A DNA stretch of 64,000 nt, from contig JASSKH010000026.1 in the NCBI GenBank assembly GCA_031763025.1, positions 6,994,408 through 7,058,407 of the forward strand. The letters run 5' to 3'. Shown piece by piece: positions 12,589-24,107 of this stretch. A program made the position numbers and the translations under genes. Numbering within the stretch: the first letter of the stretch is position 1; the number at the start of each line of letters is the position of its first letter. The notes below the pieces were generated by a model. The model made no database searches, was not told the DNA's origin, and worked only from the letters and a program-made list of their open reading frames with translations. This DNA comes from Macrocystis pyrifera (Eukaryota > Sar > Phaeophyceae > Laminariales > Laminariaceae).

Positions 12589-15500
12589 TTGTTGTTGTTG
12601 TTGTTGTTTTCTTCACATTAAACCGTTCTTTCTACGCGTCGACATCCAGCACAACCAGTGTCCGTGCCGATTCTTCAAACCTAGAGAGATACAAGTTCTG
12701 TGGTCACAAAGCTACGCCACAGAGATACTACGTTGCCACGTATGTAATGCAATGCCATGTCATCATACTGCGTACGACAGGCACGACATACACATTCCAT
12801 GACCTAGAGAAACAAAAACGAAACAAAGAGAAAAAACAAAAACAAAGACAATTCGAAAGAGAAAAGAAACAAAAAAAGAAACTAAAATATACCTGGTATA
12901 TGTATATACTTCAGTATAGCAGCAAACCATCGTACCCCCACGTAGGGGACGTGGCAGACACTTGAAAAGAACGAGCTGGAAAAAAAAGAAAAAGAAGGAA
13001 ACACCACTAGTCGTCAACAGAGTAAGACTAAGAACCAAGGTAAAAACAACAGTCAAACCAAACAAAGCACAAGGCATGCTCCAGGTAGCGGCAGCAGTTT
13101 ATGGTACGAGTAGCACAGCCAGGGTCTCCCTGCTGGCCCGTCTGGTACCTTGCTACCCTGTCTGCCACCATCGTCCAGCGTTCGTCAACTATGCCCGGCC
13201 CCTCGGCGTCAGACAGTACGAAACAAGCAGAGCAGGCTCGTCATCCACCCACGCCACACGACTCCTTCAATAAGGCTTATCAATCGGAGAAAGGAAGAGA
13301 AATGAAAATCACATAGGGTCACCGCAAAGAAGACAATAAAATGAAATAAAAATAAACAAAAACAACAGGAAGACAAAGGAAGACCACGTTCGAACCAGCT
13401 GCACCAGTTGGTGGTACGAGTAGTATAGGCATGTTCTACTTCTTAGTCTGCCCGGTACCTGGCTACCCTATCTGCCATCTCCTTCCTACTTTCGTCCACT
13501 GCAGTTTCCCTGCTACTCCTCTTCCCCCCCCTCTCCGCATTCCCTTGGTCGGGTTTTCTGCTACTCCTCTTGTTGCCCCTCCTCCCCCCATTCCCTTGGA
13601 CACCACCCACGGCGGATGCGCGGCGCTGCCTGCTCAGCTCAGCCTCAGCCTCGTGCCACCTCACCATGAACCGTTCGGCTGCTTCCAGGATCCCCCGGTA
13701 CCACTTCCCCGCCTTTTTTGCAGCAGTGGGCCACAGTGCGGTCTCAACTCCAAACACCAAGGGAGCAAGTTCCGTTGACCCTTCGGTGGCGCGGAACTCC
13801 CTAAGGTCTTCGACTACGCATCTATGCCAAGTCTTAACCTGTCAGCCAGGTCTCGGGTTCTCCCCACCATCAATCGTCCCGAACATCACCCGGCTGGGTA
13901 ATCGATCCTTGCTTTGCCGTGCCACCCCCCCCGCGAAGAAGAGATGCCGTTTGCGGATGGTCGTTTCGATGCTCTCGCAACGTGTCATCTTAAAGGCCTT
14001 CGCGTACGAGAGGGTGGCATGGTCAGTGCGAAGTCGGCGTTGGAAGCCAATGGCTCGCAACAGGACTTGGTGGTGAGCCGTTCGAAGCTTGGCAAAGTGT
14101 TCCGCTCTGAGGGTCCACGTCACACACCCGTAGAGCAGGGTCTCAATCACCTCGGCCTTCAGCATTCGGACTTTCAGGCTAAGGGGGGCGGTCGTCCTAT
14201 CATACAGCTCCGGGCCGAACCGTTTGAGGCATGCTCGCATGAGACGGATCCGTCGGTCGATTTCGAGCGAGAGGTCAGCATTTTCGTGGATAACGCCGCC
14301 TAGGTACAAGAACTGGCCCGTCTGCTTATACCTCTGGCCTGCTGCTTCGATAACGAGCGGTGGTGCGAGGGTTTTCTGGTCTGGCGTTTGTAGAAGCATA
14401 GTATCTGTCTTCTTTTCCGACACCGTAAGGCCTGCTGCTTCGAAGACAGTCACGATGACTGTCATCATTTTCGCGAGCCCTTCAGCCGACTTCGAGAGAA
14501 TCCCTGCGTCATCGGCGTACAACATGCCCCATACAGCCCTTCGCACGTACGCCAACGGCTCCTGCTCCTTCGTCCCGACTACTCCAGCATCACTAAGTTG
14601 GACCAAATCCCTTACGATTGCTTCGTCATGGCTACAGCGTACTAGTACGACGTGCAACGCAGCAGCGAAAAATACGTTGAACAGTAACGGTGACAGCACA
14701 CAGCCTTGCCGCAGCCCCTGCGTGACATCAAACCATTCCGAGTGCTCGCCGTCATCCGTACGCACGCGAGCCCGCATGCCATCGTGGAAATTACGGATAA
14801 TTCTCAGCATCTTGGTTGGTACGCCAAAACGTGTGAGTACTTCTCATAACAGCTCTCGGTCGACAGAGTCGTATGCTTTCTGCAGATCGATGAAGCACAA
14901 GTACAGGGGGATTTTCCTCTGTCTTCCAAGCTCTTGCAACCGGCGCACGACGAACAACATATCAATCGTTGATCGTGCGGGGCGGAAGCCGCACTGTTCC
15001 TCCGGGAGTAATTCCTCGGTCTCGCAGTAGTTGTTGAGGCGCGACGCGACGATTTTCAACAAGACTTTGCCTGCGTGGGCAACCAGCGAAATCCCTCTGT
15101 AGTTGTTGCAATCAGTTCGGTCCTTCTTTTTGTGAAGGACCTTGATGATCGCGTCTTTCCATTGCTGGGGGACTTCTCCTGTTACCCAAACATTTGACAA
15201 GGATGTTGTGAAAGCACTGGGCGAATGCGGGGTGGTCGATTTTCAGGAGTTCGGCCGGGAGACCATCTGGCCCGACAGCTTTCCAGTTTGACATCCCCTT
15301 AAGTGCTTTCGTCATCTCGTCCATGGATGGTTCATCTCCGAGCGACAGTTTAAGCGGTCGTGGTGGCAAGAGGTCGATGATCGTGGAATCGAGTTTAAGC
15401 GATTTCGTGTTCAAAAGTTTGCGGTAAAACCTCCCCCACCGTTCACGAATTCGCACCTTATCCCGCAACAGCGTGCCATCCTCGTCCCTAATGAACTGTT

Positions 15501-16790
15501 CGCTTCTCGCTTTAGTCCCTTCCAATCCTACCGTACTCTTAAGGTGCTTGTAAAAGCCTCTCTGGTCGTTGTTCGCTAGTAGTCAGTCGTTCGGTTTCAG
15601 CGAGGTACGCTTCGAAGTACGCATGCAGTCCTGCGGCAATCACCTTCTGCAGGTTCGCACACGCAGATCTCAGTGTCTTCCACGCGGTTCTATTCTGGGG
15701 GTGGGCACGCAAGAATTGCCGTGCATCCTCCCTCGCTGTCCATGCTAATATGAATGCGGTCACGGTTTCGGCAGACTCACACCATCCATGTCTGCGGTGG
15801 CGACGTGGAGGGGGGGTGGTACCTCTTTTTCGACCGCATCAATAATAGCCGCAGTGAAAAACTCAACCATGCCAGACGTATTACGGGGCTGGTTAGGCTG
15901 GTTGAGAGTGGAGATGACCCTCGCGACTACTCGTTCACGACACTTTCCATCGGACATAAAAAGCTGCCTGTCGAACTCTCGGCGTTTTGTCGGTCTACGT
16001 ATTTGTCTGTTGGACGCAAAGTGACCACTGAGTCGGACTTTGACATACAAGATGTTGTGGTCTGAGTCAGCCTTAGCTGGGGCAGGAGGCTGTGGGACGA
16101 CTTTAACATCTTGTACTCTAGGTCGATGGGCTTGACGGGTTAGGATGTAGTCGATCCGCTTACGGTCACTCGGGCTGGTGCCGTTGTGTGTATGCGAAAT
16201 CCCACCCTTGCGCGTGCTGAAAAACGTGTTGGTGAGAGCTAACTTGTAATTTTGGCGAACGACAGGAGTCGTCTGCCATTATCATTACGAACATCACGCC
16301 CATATGCTCCAAGCACTCTATTTTCATCATCACCACACCCTTCCATCCTCTGTCCAGTTCGCGCGTTGGCATCCGTCAGTACAAACAGACACTCTTTCGT
16401 CGGGATCTTTTCCACCAAGTCCTCCAGCTTCTGCCAGAAGCTACGTTTCAGTCCAACGTCTTTGGTACAATCAGTTGGAGCATACGCGACGACGAAATTA
16501 ACTGCCTCGTATTTGCTAGCCAGCTCAAAGCGCATAGACATAAGCCGCTCGTCAATGAACTGATGAGTGTACACAGCCTTACTGCACAACGATTCCTTTA
16601 CAGCTAGACCTACTCCGTACAGCCCTTGCCTAGCAGCTGTTGTTTCCTGACCTGAACAGAAAACGCGATACCCTGCCGCACGAAACGTCGTGCTACCGGT
16701 CCTCCGGGTATAATACGCACGAGCGCGGACCTCACTTTCTATATTTATTTGTCTGAGGTGTAGATGTGCTAATAATAGGGTTATCATATG
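12589..16790 (-). mobile_element. Main LINE copy: endonuclease, RT, long 3'UTR, (AAC)n tail
   Basis: The most complete LINE copy. Minus strand: 16239-16787 encodes an AP-type endonuclease (GLYGVGLAVKESL, VVAYAPTD, VLTDANARTG, NDNGRRLL), continuing in a shifted frame with LTNTFF, RKRIDYILTR and DHNILYVKVRL. A linker follows (ILAWTAREDARQFLRAHPQN, 15539-15763), then RT N-terminal half 14844-15525 ([20 protein letters not shown]-like, [36 protein letters not shown]). RT C-terminal half 13842-14810 has [29 protein letters not shown] and [20 protein letters not shown]. The frame is broken at a handful of places (about five shifts or stops) and the first endonuclease residues are missing. A long 3'UTR runs to a (GTT)n run at 12589-12610, i.e. 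an (AAC)n tail. RTE-like by layout; clade uncertain. Confidence 0.9.
13090..13500 (-). repeat. Direct duplication inside the LINE 3' region
   Basis: The end of the coding region and the following bases (GGTACGAGTAG...GGTACC...CTACCCT, 13390-13490) recur about 290 bp further into the 3'UTR (13100-13190). The same duplication is present in the copies at 25.85-26.2 kb, so it belongs to the family and not to one insertion. Confidence 0.6.
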
Positions 16791-16797
16791 TATTACG

Positions 16798-17340
16798 TAT
16801 TAATTATTCATTGTTTTTTTTATTTCTACCGAGCGAGGTATTCTTCCACTCCTCCTGCGACCACAGAATGCATTGCTGTTGTGGCGGTAGTTAATGTGAG
16901 AACAACAACCTACGATTCGCGCGTCTTTTTTTATTCAGCGGAGGCAGAGCAGCAATGCTCAATTGGGACGTCCGTGCGCGGAGGCAGGCACCGCCACAGG
17001 CCAAATTACGGCACAGTCTATTGCGCCGGTAGGAGGCTGGATTCGACGACGAAGGAAGAGGGAGACAGAGCGTCGACGAGCGGGGAAGATACGGGTTGAA
17101 ACTCACCCTGCGCGAGAACCTTTCTTTGTTTTTCAGATGAGAACAACCGCAAGTGCGAGGAGGACTTTGTTTTTCGGGACGGGGGAGAAAGGGAACCGAC
17201 AGGAAAGGAGTGGCAACGGGAGCACGTGCAAAGATGCAGGGCGGTTAGGCGATGAGGCGGCCATGAAGAACGGCAGCAGGATGGCACACGGAAACCTATG
17301 ACGGCGCGCACACCATCACGAGAGAAGCAGTCATCGTTAT
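16798..17340 (-). mobile_element. Non-autonomous repeat element, copy 2
   Basis: Reverse-complement relative of 2479-3262, without the hairpin MITE. It abuts the 5' end of the main LINE. Confidence 0.55.
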
Positions 17341-17796
17341 TTCTTCCTGGTTGTGTTTTCACGAGGCAGTAGCATGTACTTGTTATTTACGCAACTGGTC
17401 TTTGTAGTATTGGCGAGTTGTATACCCGTCATGGAGGATGACTGCCGCAAGTATCAGGGACGTGGTATCATATATAGCTGTGCTGCATTTTTTGTCAGAC
17501 AATCCGGGAAGAGATGGCGATCGTTGATATTTGTGTGGTGGTTTTGGTTCGATCGCTCCTTTTTCATTGCATGTCTGCGAGTCGTCATTCTGACGGCGCC
17601 CCAGACAGCAGGCGTGTTCCTCTCTGTGTTCGCGACTACCGTGCGTTTCGTACGGTGCAGGCAGCACTCCAGACAGCAACCAACCGCTGTATGTAGTCAG
17701 TAGCCACGAGTTGGCTAGTTGTGGGAACGGGGGGAAATTTATATGCTGTAGTTGAGAGAGTATACCGGCGGCCATGTTACAGTTCAGTTTGCACAT
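17341..17796. other. No recognised feature
   Basis: Unique-looking sequence. A 116-codon frame at 17353-17703 has no recognisable motif and no supporting context, so I do not call it a gene. Confidence 0.4.
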
Positions 17797-17892
17797 CGTC
17801 CCCGGTGGCTTGGTAGGTGGTCCGCGAGCCAAGCTTCGAAAACATGTGCAGATGAGCTACCACCGTCTATAGCTCAAGCCGGGGAAAACATG

Positions 17893-17939
<47 letters not shown>

Positions 17940-18740
17940 CATCACTTTTACTTTCCAGCCCACTCGTATGAGGTTTTACCCTAAGCGATCTTCTGGACAA
18001 GCCGTGGTCACAGGTGTCGTCCCTTCTCCCCCCCGGTACGTGCCTTTATTTTTTATCGCGCATAGGGTTCAGCATTCCCACTGCTCGTCGATTTTCATCG
18101 AATGTACAGCTAACTCACGCTCTCGCGCTTTCCGCTAATAATCAATTTTATGCAAGAAAAAGTCCCTATGAGCATGCACTCGGTGAGACTCGAACTCACG
18201 AAATTGATCTTGATAGGCTCGCGGACCACCTACCAAGCCACCGTAGCTCCTACGGTATAGCTCACTCTGGACATGTATGTACAGATGAGCTATCCTCTAC
18301 AGCTCAAGCTTGGAAAACATGTGCAGATGAGCTACCCTCCCATAGCTCAAGCCAGGAAAACATGTATAGCTCACGCAGCTCACGTAGCTCACCGGTGAGC
18401 TAGCTCCTTGAAGAGCTAGCTCGAGCTACCGTGAGCTGATCTGTCCGAGGTGTGAAAAATTTCGTGGGTTCGAGTCTCACCGAGTGCATGCTCGTAGGGA
18501 TTTTTTCTTGCTTAAAATCGATTAGCCAAGCGCGAGAGCGTGAGTTAGCTGTACATTCGATGAAAATCGACGAGCAGTGGGAATGCTGAACCCTATGCGC
18601 GATAAAAAATAAAGGCAGGCACCGGGGGGGAGAAGGGACGACACTTGTGACCACAGCTTGTCCAGAAGATCGCTGAGGGTAAAACCTCCCACGAGTAAGG
18701 CTGGAAAGTAAAAGTGATGATAAAAAATAAAAATAAAAAT
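17797..18740 (+). mobile_element. tRNA-derived SINE, interrupted copy
   Basis: Head at 17797-17831 (CGTCCCCGGTGGCTTGGTAG, the A-box region), body at about 18440-18740 with B-box GTTCGAGTCTCAC. Between them lie a block of AGCTC/GAGCTA-rich tandem units of about 45 bp (17832-17897 and 18246-18436) and a second SINE inserted in the opposite orientation (17899-18245). The 3' end is A-rich (AAAAATAAAAATAAAAATG). Confidence 0.75.
17899..18245 (-). mobile_element. tRNA-derived SINE nested in another SINE
   Basis: T-run at 17899-17937 is the poly(A) tail on the minus strand. The body is about 310 bp. The tRNA-like head at the right carries A-box TGGCTTGGTAGGTGG and a perfect T-arm/B-box GTGAGTTCGAGTCTCAC. 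Highly similar to 20392-20704. Confidence 0.85.
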
Positions 18741-18780
18741 GATGTCATCTTGTGTGCGCCATCTTCGTCTCGTGTTTAGA

Positions 18781-18892
18781 GCCCATCTTAAAGGGGAACA
18801 CTAAATTTCGTCCGATCAGATGCAAATCAAATTAGAAAAGAAGAATCAAGTCAAATTGAAAGAACCGAAAGTCCTCGATAAGATGGGCCCTC
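18781..18892. mobile_element. MITE family B copy (GGGCCCATCTTA ends)
   Basis: About 112 bp, with imperfect terminal inverted repeats GAGCCCATCTTA / TAAGATGGGCCC. Other copies at 21640-21815 and 53493-53609. Flanks agree with a TTA target duplication, suggesting a PIF/Harbinger-type MITE. Confidence 0.7.
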
Positions 18893-18953
18893 TTAGGTAC
18901 CGCAAGCCGAATATTGATTTTTTGTACCAGGCATGTCGGTTAGGATCTTCCTA

Positions 18954-18971
18954 TTACGGGGGACCATAGTC
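18954..18971 (+). mobile_element. MITE family A, end fragment
   Basis: Only the left terminus (TTACGGGGGACCATAGT), preceded by TA. Confidence 0.6.
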
Positions 18972-19024
18972 TTTTTCTTTCCCTTTTTCGGTTTGGTTTC
19001 TTCGTTGCTTCTCTTTCTTTATAG

Positions 19025-19112
19025 TGTCCAGAAGATCGTAGAGGGTAAAACCTCCTACGAGTGGGCTGGAAAGTAAAAGTAATGATGCAAAAAAAAAAAA
19101 AAAAAAAAAAAA
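19025..19112 (+). mobile_element. SINE 3' fragment
   Basis: Last about 65 bp of the SINE body (TGTCCAGAAGATCG to GGAAAGTAAAAG) plus a poly(A) tail. Confidence 0.75.
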
Positions 19113-19204
19113 GAAGTGTATTTTGGTTGCTGGCGTATGTTAGTATGTTGTGTCGCCCGCACCTAGTGCGAAGGCATGGTATTGCGTAGGTAGGCTACGT
19201 ATTA

Positions 19205-19358
19205 ATGCATTGCGGTGTGTTATCTCTGTGTCGTAGTCTGTGACCACAGAGAGAGCTCGTATCTTTCTAGGGTGAAGAATCAGCACGCGGACACTGGGCT
19301 TGCTGGATGTCGACGAGTAGAAGAACGGTTAAATGTGAAGAAACACACACACACATAG
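19205..19358 (+). mobile_element. LINE 3'UTR fragment with (CA)n tail
   Basis: 5'-truncated piece of the main LINE's terminal region (GTGACCACAGAG, GGACACTGGGCTTGCTGGAT, AAATGTGAAGAAACACACAC). Confidence 0.75.
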
Positions 19359-19410
19359 TAAATAAGACCTACGGTACACACAAAACCTTCACATTTACAT
19401 TTTTTTACTA

Positions 19411-19515
19411 TTACGGGGGTCTATAGTTAACAGGACCTATGGCATACATAAAAATCTATATATTTAGGTATTTTTACTAACAATATTTGGTCCTGTTAAC
19501 TATGGACTCCCGTAA
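19411..19515 (+). mobile_element. MITE family A copy
   Basis: Complete, 105 bp, ends TTACGGGGGTC and ACTCCCGTAA, flanked by TA on both sides. A right-end-only fragment follows at 19530-19570. Confidence 0.85.
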
Positions 19516-19932
19516 TATATGTTAATACTAATATTTGGTCCTATTTACTACTGTGTATGGTCCCCCGTACTAATAGAGTTCCAGCGCCTTTGTGTGGCAA
19601 CGGACTCCTTCGAGATACGATCGTAATGCATAATGAATGTGGTGAGAACACAACACAACATCAACACCAGTACACACATTGCTGTACATGATCACCCCTA
19701 CAAAAGTTCCTACGGTCAAGAGGCCCGAGCCCCTGTGAGGCGACGCTTCTTGGATCTTTCTTTCCCTCTCGATGCCATTTATTCTTACGTTCTGGCGTCC
19801 GTCGCCCCGAGGCCACACCAGGAGACATGTATGTACTCCCTGAGGCATCGACCCTCATTCCCCGATCGTCGATCGATGTCAAATCTATGATACGAGTTCA
19901 CGAGAACCGGTACAACACCCAGCACATACATG

Positions 19933-19978
19933 TCAGGATACCGGTACCAGGTACCAGATACCTGTACCAGGTACCAGA
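19933..19978. repeat. Cluster of TACCAGGTA words
   Basis: GGTACC / CCAGGTACC words repeat in tandem. The same 9-mer is scattered over the window (see findings). Confidence 0.6.
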
Positions 19979-20009
19979 AAGTACCCTCTGAGATAACAAT
20001 ACGAGTGAG

Positions 20010-20357
20010 TACTTTTTTTTTTTTATTTTTTTTTTTTTTTTATTTTTCATCACTTTTACTTTCCAGCCCACTCGTAGGAGGTTTTACCCTCGACGATCTT
20101 CTGGACAAGCCGTGGTCACAGGTGTCGTCCCTTTTCCCCCCGGTACGTTCCTTTAGTTTTTATCGCGCATAGGGTTCAGCATGGCCACTGCTCGTCGATT
20201 TTCATCGAATGTACAGCTAACACACGCTCTCGCGCTTTCCGCTAATCAATTTTATGCAAGAAAAAGTCCCTACGAGCATGCACTCGGTGAGACTCGAACT
20301 CACGAAATTGATCTTGATAGGCTCGCGGACCAACCACCTACCAAGCCACCGGGGACG
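20010..20357 (-). mobile_element. tRNA-derived SINE, full copy
   Basis: T-rich tail 20010-20044, body, then the tRNA-like head ending CCACCGGGGACGC at the right. Tandem head-to-tail with the next copy. Confidence 0.85.
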
Positions 20358-20365
20358 CGGGTACT

Positions 20366-20704
20366 TTTTTTTTTTTTTTTTTTTTTTTTTTCATTATCAC
20401 TTTTACTTTCCAGCCCACTCGTAGGAGGTTTTACCCTCGACGATCTTCTGGACAAGCCGTGGTCACAGGTGTCGTCCCTTCTCCCCCCCGGTACGTGCCT
20501 TTAGTTTTTATCGCGCATAGGGTTCAGCATTCCCACTGCTCGTCGATTTTCATCGAATGTACAGCTAACTCACGCTCTCGCGCTTTCCGCTAATCAATTT
20601 TATGCAAGAAAAAGTCCCTATGAGCATGCACTCGGTGAGACTCGAACTCACGAAATTGATCTTGATAGGCTCGCGGACCACCTACCAAGCCACCGGGGAC
20701 GCCG
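20366..20704 (-). mobile_element. tRNA-derived SINE, full copy
   Basis: T-run 20366-20391 (tail), about 310-bp body, head to 20704. The minus strand reads GCGTCCCCGGTGGCTTGGTA (A-box region) and later GTGAGTTCGAGTCTCAC, whose T-stem pairs perfectly. This is the best representative of the family in the window. Confidence 0.88.
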
Positions 20705-21082
20705 GTATACTGCTGTTGTGCGTATATACGAAGTTTTCAAGTCGTCACGACGTCAGGACAGGTAGTTTTCACTTTCCCCTCCAAAAAGTGACGGTTTCGC
20801 CTGTTTAAGATTTAAGACGTCCAATCGTCCCGAAAAGTTGATTCTTTACTACGTACGTATAGATTATGTTTTTTTTTGTGATTACGCCGCATATTCTGCC
20901 TTTCCACTCCAGACTCTCCAGTTTCCAGTTTCCAGTGCTTCGCAGTCTGCGAAGACACCACAAGGAGTCAAGTCGCCACCAAAAACAATCGGCAATTTTC
21001 AACAGCAGTCAGGAAGCAGCAGCAGCAGCAGCAGCAGCAATAGGAGCCGCAGTGACAGCTAGCCTAGCGTCGGAGAAGGATC

Positions 21083-21447
21083 ATGTCGTTGGGGCGAGGG
21101 TGGAGCGGCCCCCGGCGGGAGATGAGCGACCCCGAGGACGGGCGCGGCGCTCGCAACCCTCCGTTGGTATTCACGTCATCTGTCGAAAACAACAACAACA
21201 ACCCCGGTATCAGATCCGGTTGGGCTCGTAGCACCGGCACTGCAGCACAAGCAGCAGCAACAACCGCAGCTCAACATGGCCAGTACCGCGAAGGCAACAA
21301 CAGCTCCTCTGGCAGGTACGCTTCGCAGGGTGCTCGTGTGACAGATAGTTTGGCGCCGGGCCCGACACCGCCGCAGCACCACAACACCGGCGTCGTTCCT
21401 CCGGCGGCGAGAGCTCCTGGGAGCAAGCGGCGGATGGCGACAGGAAG
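21083..21447 (+). CDS. Possible first exon of a low-complexity protein
   Basis: ATG at 21083 opens 121 codons starting MSLGRGWSGPRREMSDPEDG, rich in Asn, Ala, Gln, Ser and Pro, and running into a good 5' splice site (GGAAG then GTGAGA at 21448). The composition resembles N-termini of algal proteins. No domain is recognised and no downstream exon was identified; the next coding-like sequence on this strand is far away. Upstream lies a short (CAG)n run at 21016-21039. It may be an isolated remnant. Confidence 0.3.
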
Positions 21448-21538
21448 GTGAGAAAAACCATTTTCTCATTATTTTCTCTGTTTTGCTCGTGGTAGACACA
21501 GGTTGCAGGTACCCAGGTACGCATACTCGTACAACCTT

Positions 21539-21618
21539 TGGGACTGCAGTCCCGTTTCGGGGACAAACTCACTGAGAATTTGACTGCTTTGTCCCCGAAA
21601 TGCGACTGCAATCCTGAT
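21539..21618. mobile_element. MITE family C copy (GGACTGCAGTCCCG ends)
   Basis: About 80 bp, nearly a perfect hairpin: GACTGCAGTCCCGTTTCGGG at the left mirrored by CCCCGAAATGCGACTGCAAT at the right. Relatives at 33094-33182, 42436-42517 and partial ends at 21868-21893 and 40103-40122. Confidence 0.75.
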
Positions 21619-21639
21619 AGGTAACCAACCTCTTAGGGC

Positions 21640-21815
21640 GCATCTTAACGGGGAACACTTAAATTTCGTTTAATCAGATGCAAATTAAATTAGAAAAAAA
21701 ATCAAGTCGAATTGAAAGAACCGAAAGTCCTCGATAAGATGGGCCCTTAAATTCAATTAGAAAAAAAAAATCAAGTCAAATTGAAAGAGCCGAAAGTCCC
21801 CGTTAAGATGGGCCC
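21640..21815. mobile_element. MITE family B copy with duplicated right half
   Basis: Left end GGGCGCATCTTAACGGGG. A right end occurs twice (…GATAAGATGGGCCC at about 21749 and …GTTAAGATGGGCCC at about 21815). TTA lies outside both ends. Confidence 0.7.
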
Positions 21816-21907
21816 TTATATATACCTGTAAATTTTAAAATATTTCTCAATATTATTAATAATTATTTGTTCCCGAAACGGGACTGCAGTCCTACTATTA
21901 ATATTTT

Positions 21908-22085
21908 ATGACTATATCTTTAACAAGGAATCACATATAGAATACGCGCGCTCGGTTTATCACAATACTTGTAAAATTCGGTAAAAATGGAATATTGACG
22001 AGGCATATTACGCAGCTTTCAAAGTTGAGTATCAACTATTTAATCAGTCGAACTCACAGCTGACGTATTTCAAAATTTATAAAAA
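21908..22085 (+). repeat. Interspersed repeat F, copy 1
   Basis: About 175 bp matching 28884-29046 in reverse complement (AACAAGGAATCACATATAGA, GCGCGCTCGGTTTATCACAA, AGTTGAGTATCAACTATTTA). Unknown class. Confidence 0.65.
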
Positions 22086-22169
22086 AAAATAAAGGTAACC
22101 AACCTCTCATAGCGGTATCATACGTACGAGTAGTCAGTAAATATGACGACCGTTTGTTATTAATAGTAA

Positions 22170-22870
22170 AAAAAACGAACACCAAGAATACTGTATCGGT
22201 ATATACCAGGTGTACCAGGTTGTATTTTCGGGATGTTGTGCGGAGTTTCGGACGAAGTGGTGAAGGCATCTCCGTCAAACCAACGCCCCCCGCCGCCCTT
22301 CGTATTCGGTTGCATGCCTCACCGTGGACCTTTTACGGGGGGGGGGGGGGCGAGAGAGACGGGCGAGCATAAATGCGGATATATATACCAGGTACCATGT
22401 ATTTCGGGATCCGACTCGGGGTTTCGTTACGTAGTAATAATGAAAGTACATGCGCAGTACTTTTTTCCCGAGTTCCCGGAGACAAAATAGACCCACAAGT
22501 AAATTGATGCCTTGTCGTCTAGGGCTTGGCACTGGCTGACTCAGTCACAGAAGCGATTATCCTATCCGTCGTAAAAATCGATCAGAGTACGTACTGGATT
22601 GCAGCGGTATACATTTCCCATCACAATCAATCGGGGCTCAAAACTGCATTGCTGGCCGGGGTGGTTTAGCGGTCTTATTAACCACACCGAAGCAAACAAG
22701 AAATAATATATCAAGAGAAATTCTTGCAGCATGTGGAGATGATGTGACGATCTTCATGTTACTGGCTTTCGCGGAGGTACGTAAACAACCCCGGTACCAG
22801 GTACGAGGTATACCATTTAACGTTACGCCGTCGCTCCTCTCCTTGGGGCACAGAGCGGTACAGGCCTACA
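22170..22870. other. No gene; tRNA-like half near 22.65 kb
   Basis: Contains a G12 run (about 22336-22349) after TTTTAC, several TACCAGGTA words and, at 22653-22675, GGCCGGGGTGGTTTAGCGGT, which resembles the 5' half of a tRNA or a SINE head with an A-box. No matching 3' half or B-box was found. Confidence 0.4.
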
Positions 22871-22882
22871 CTATTAATACTA

Positions 22883-22996
22883 TTACGGGGGACTATAGTA
22901 AATAGGACCTACGGTACACACAAAAACCTACCAGGGTATGCATTTACCTATTTTTACTTACAATATTTGGTCCTATTTACTATGATCCCCCCGTAA
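22883..22996 (+). mobile_element. MITE family A copy, tandem with a truncated one
   Basis: Complete copy with an approximately 9-bp internal variant, TA on both sides. The right-hand TA is shared with a second, truncated copy at 22999-23050. Confidence 0.85.
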
Positions 22997-23223
22997 TATT
23001 ACGGTGGTCCATAGTTAATAGGACCGATGGTATACACAAAAACCTATATTTAATGTGAAAACAACGTACCTGGTACACCCATATCCAGCAACAGGCAAAA
23101 CCGATTTCCGTGCCGACCTTCAATCTTCTGTGCTCACCAAACTATGCCACAGAGATACTGCTGGTGTACATTGTTATGCAGTAAGCAGAGTAGACACTTA
23201 ATGTGAAGAACACACACAACATA

Positions 23224-23328
23224 TTACGGGGGTACATAGTTAATAGGACCTATGGTATACATAAAAACCTATATATCTACATTTTTTTACTAACAAAATT
23301 TGGTCCCGTTAACTATGGACCCCCGTAA
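23224..23328 (+). mobile_element. MITE family A copy in LINE 3'UTR
   Basis: Complete, TA flanks at 23222-23223 and 23329-23330. Confidence 0.85.
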
Positions 23329-24002
23329 TAGTAAGCGAAGTAGACCATGTAACAGACTGTAGTGTAATGCCGTGTCATCGTACGGGATACGACGGGCACC
23401 ACATACACATTCTGTGAAAGAGAGAAATACTACGTAAATCAATAAAAAAAGGAAATCGAAATAAAAAGGAAAAAATGGAAGAAAAAAGTGTCGTGCCCCC
23501 CCGTGTGGTAGGTGGTAGGGGATGAGGCAGAGCAAACAGGACGAGCTAAAGCAACAATAGCATTTTCTGGTGCATATAAGCAGAGTAAGAATAAGAACCA
23601 AGGGAAATAACAGGCAAACCGAAGCACACCAGTAAACAACGAAAAATACCCTCCAGCAGCAGTTTGTGGTACGAGTACGAGCATAGACAGGTTCCACCTA
23701 CTACGGCAGTCGGTCCGGTACCTTTCTACTCTTGTCTGCTGTCTCCGTCCTGCTTTGGTCAGTCATGACCCACCCCCGGAGAGGATCTGCCAGACAGTAC
23801 GAAACAAGCAAAGCAGACTCCTCGTCCACCCACGCCACAAGACTCCTGTGACACGGAAAAGCAGGAAGAAATCTAGGAAGAAGTAACAAATAAGAAAATC
23901 ACGGAGGATCAGTGCGCAAGTAGAAGAAAAGTCAAAAGGGAGACCACGTTCGAACCAGCTGCAGCAGTTGGCGGCACGAGTAGCATAGGCAAGTTGCACT
24001 TA

Positions 24003-24107
24003 TTACGGAGGACCATAGTAAATAACACCTGTGATGCACACAAAAACCTATATATTTTCCTATTTTTACTAACGAAATTTGGTCCCATTTACTATGGTCC
24101 TCTGTAA
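24003..24107 (+). mobile_element. MITE family A copy in left LINE arm
   Basis: Complete, flanked by TA. The mirrored right arm (near 25870) and the LINE copies at 13.44 and 29.65 kb have no insertion at this point and act as related empty sites. Confidence 0.88.

Noticed and set aside
17353-17703. 116-codon open frame
   Set aside because: No motif, no splice or regulatory context, length within chance for this composition.
20630-20704. tRNA gene
   Set aside because: T-arm and A-box are good, but the acceptor does not pair and the sequence continues into a 310-bp repeated body with a poly(A) tail: a SINE.
22653-22690. tRNA 5' half
   Set aside because: A-box-like only; no B-box or acceptor partner downstream.
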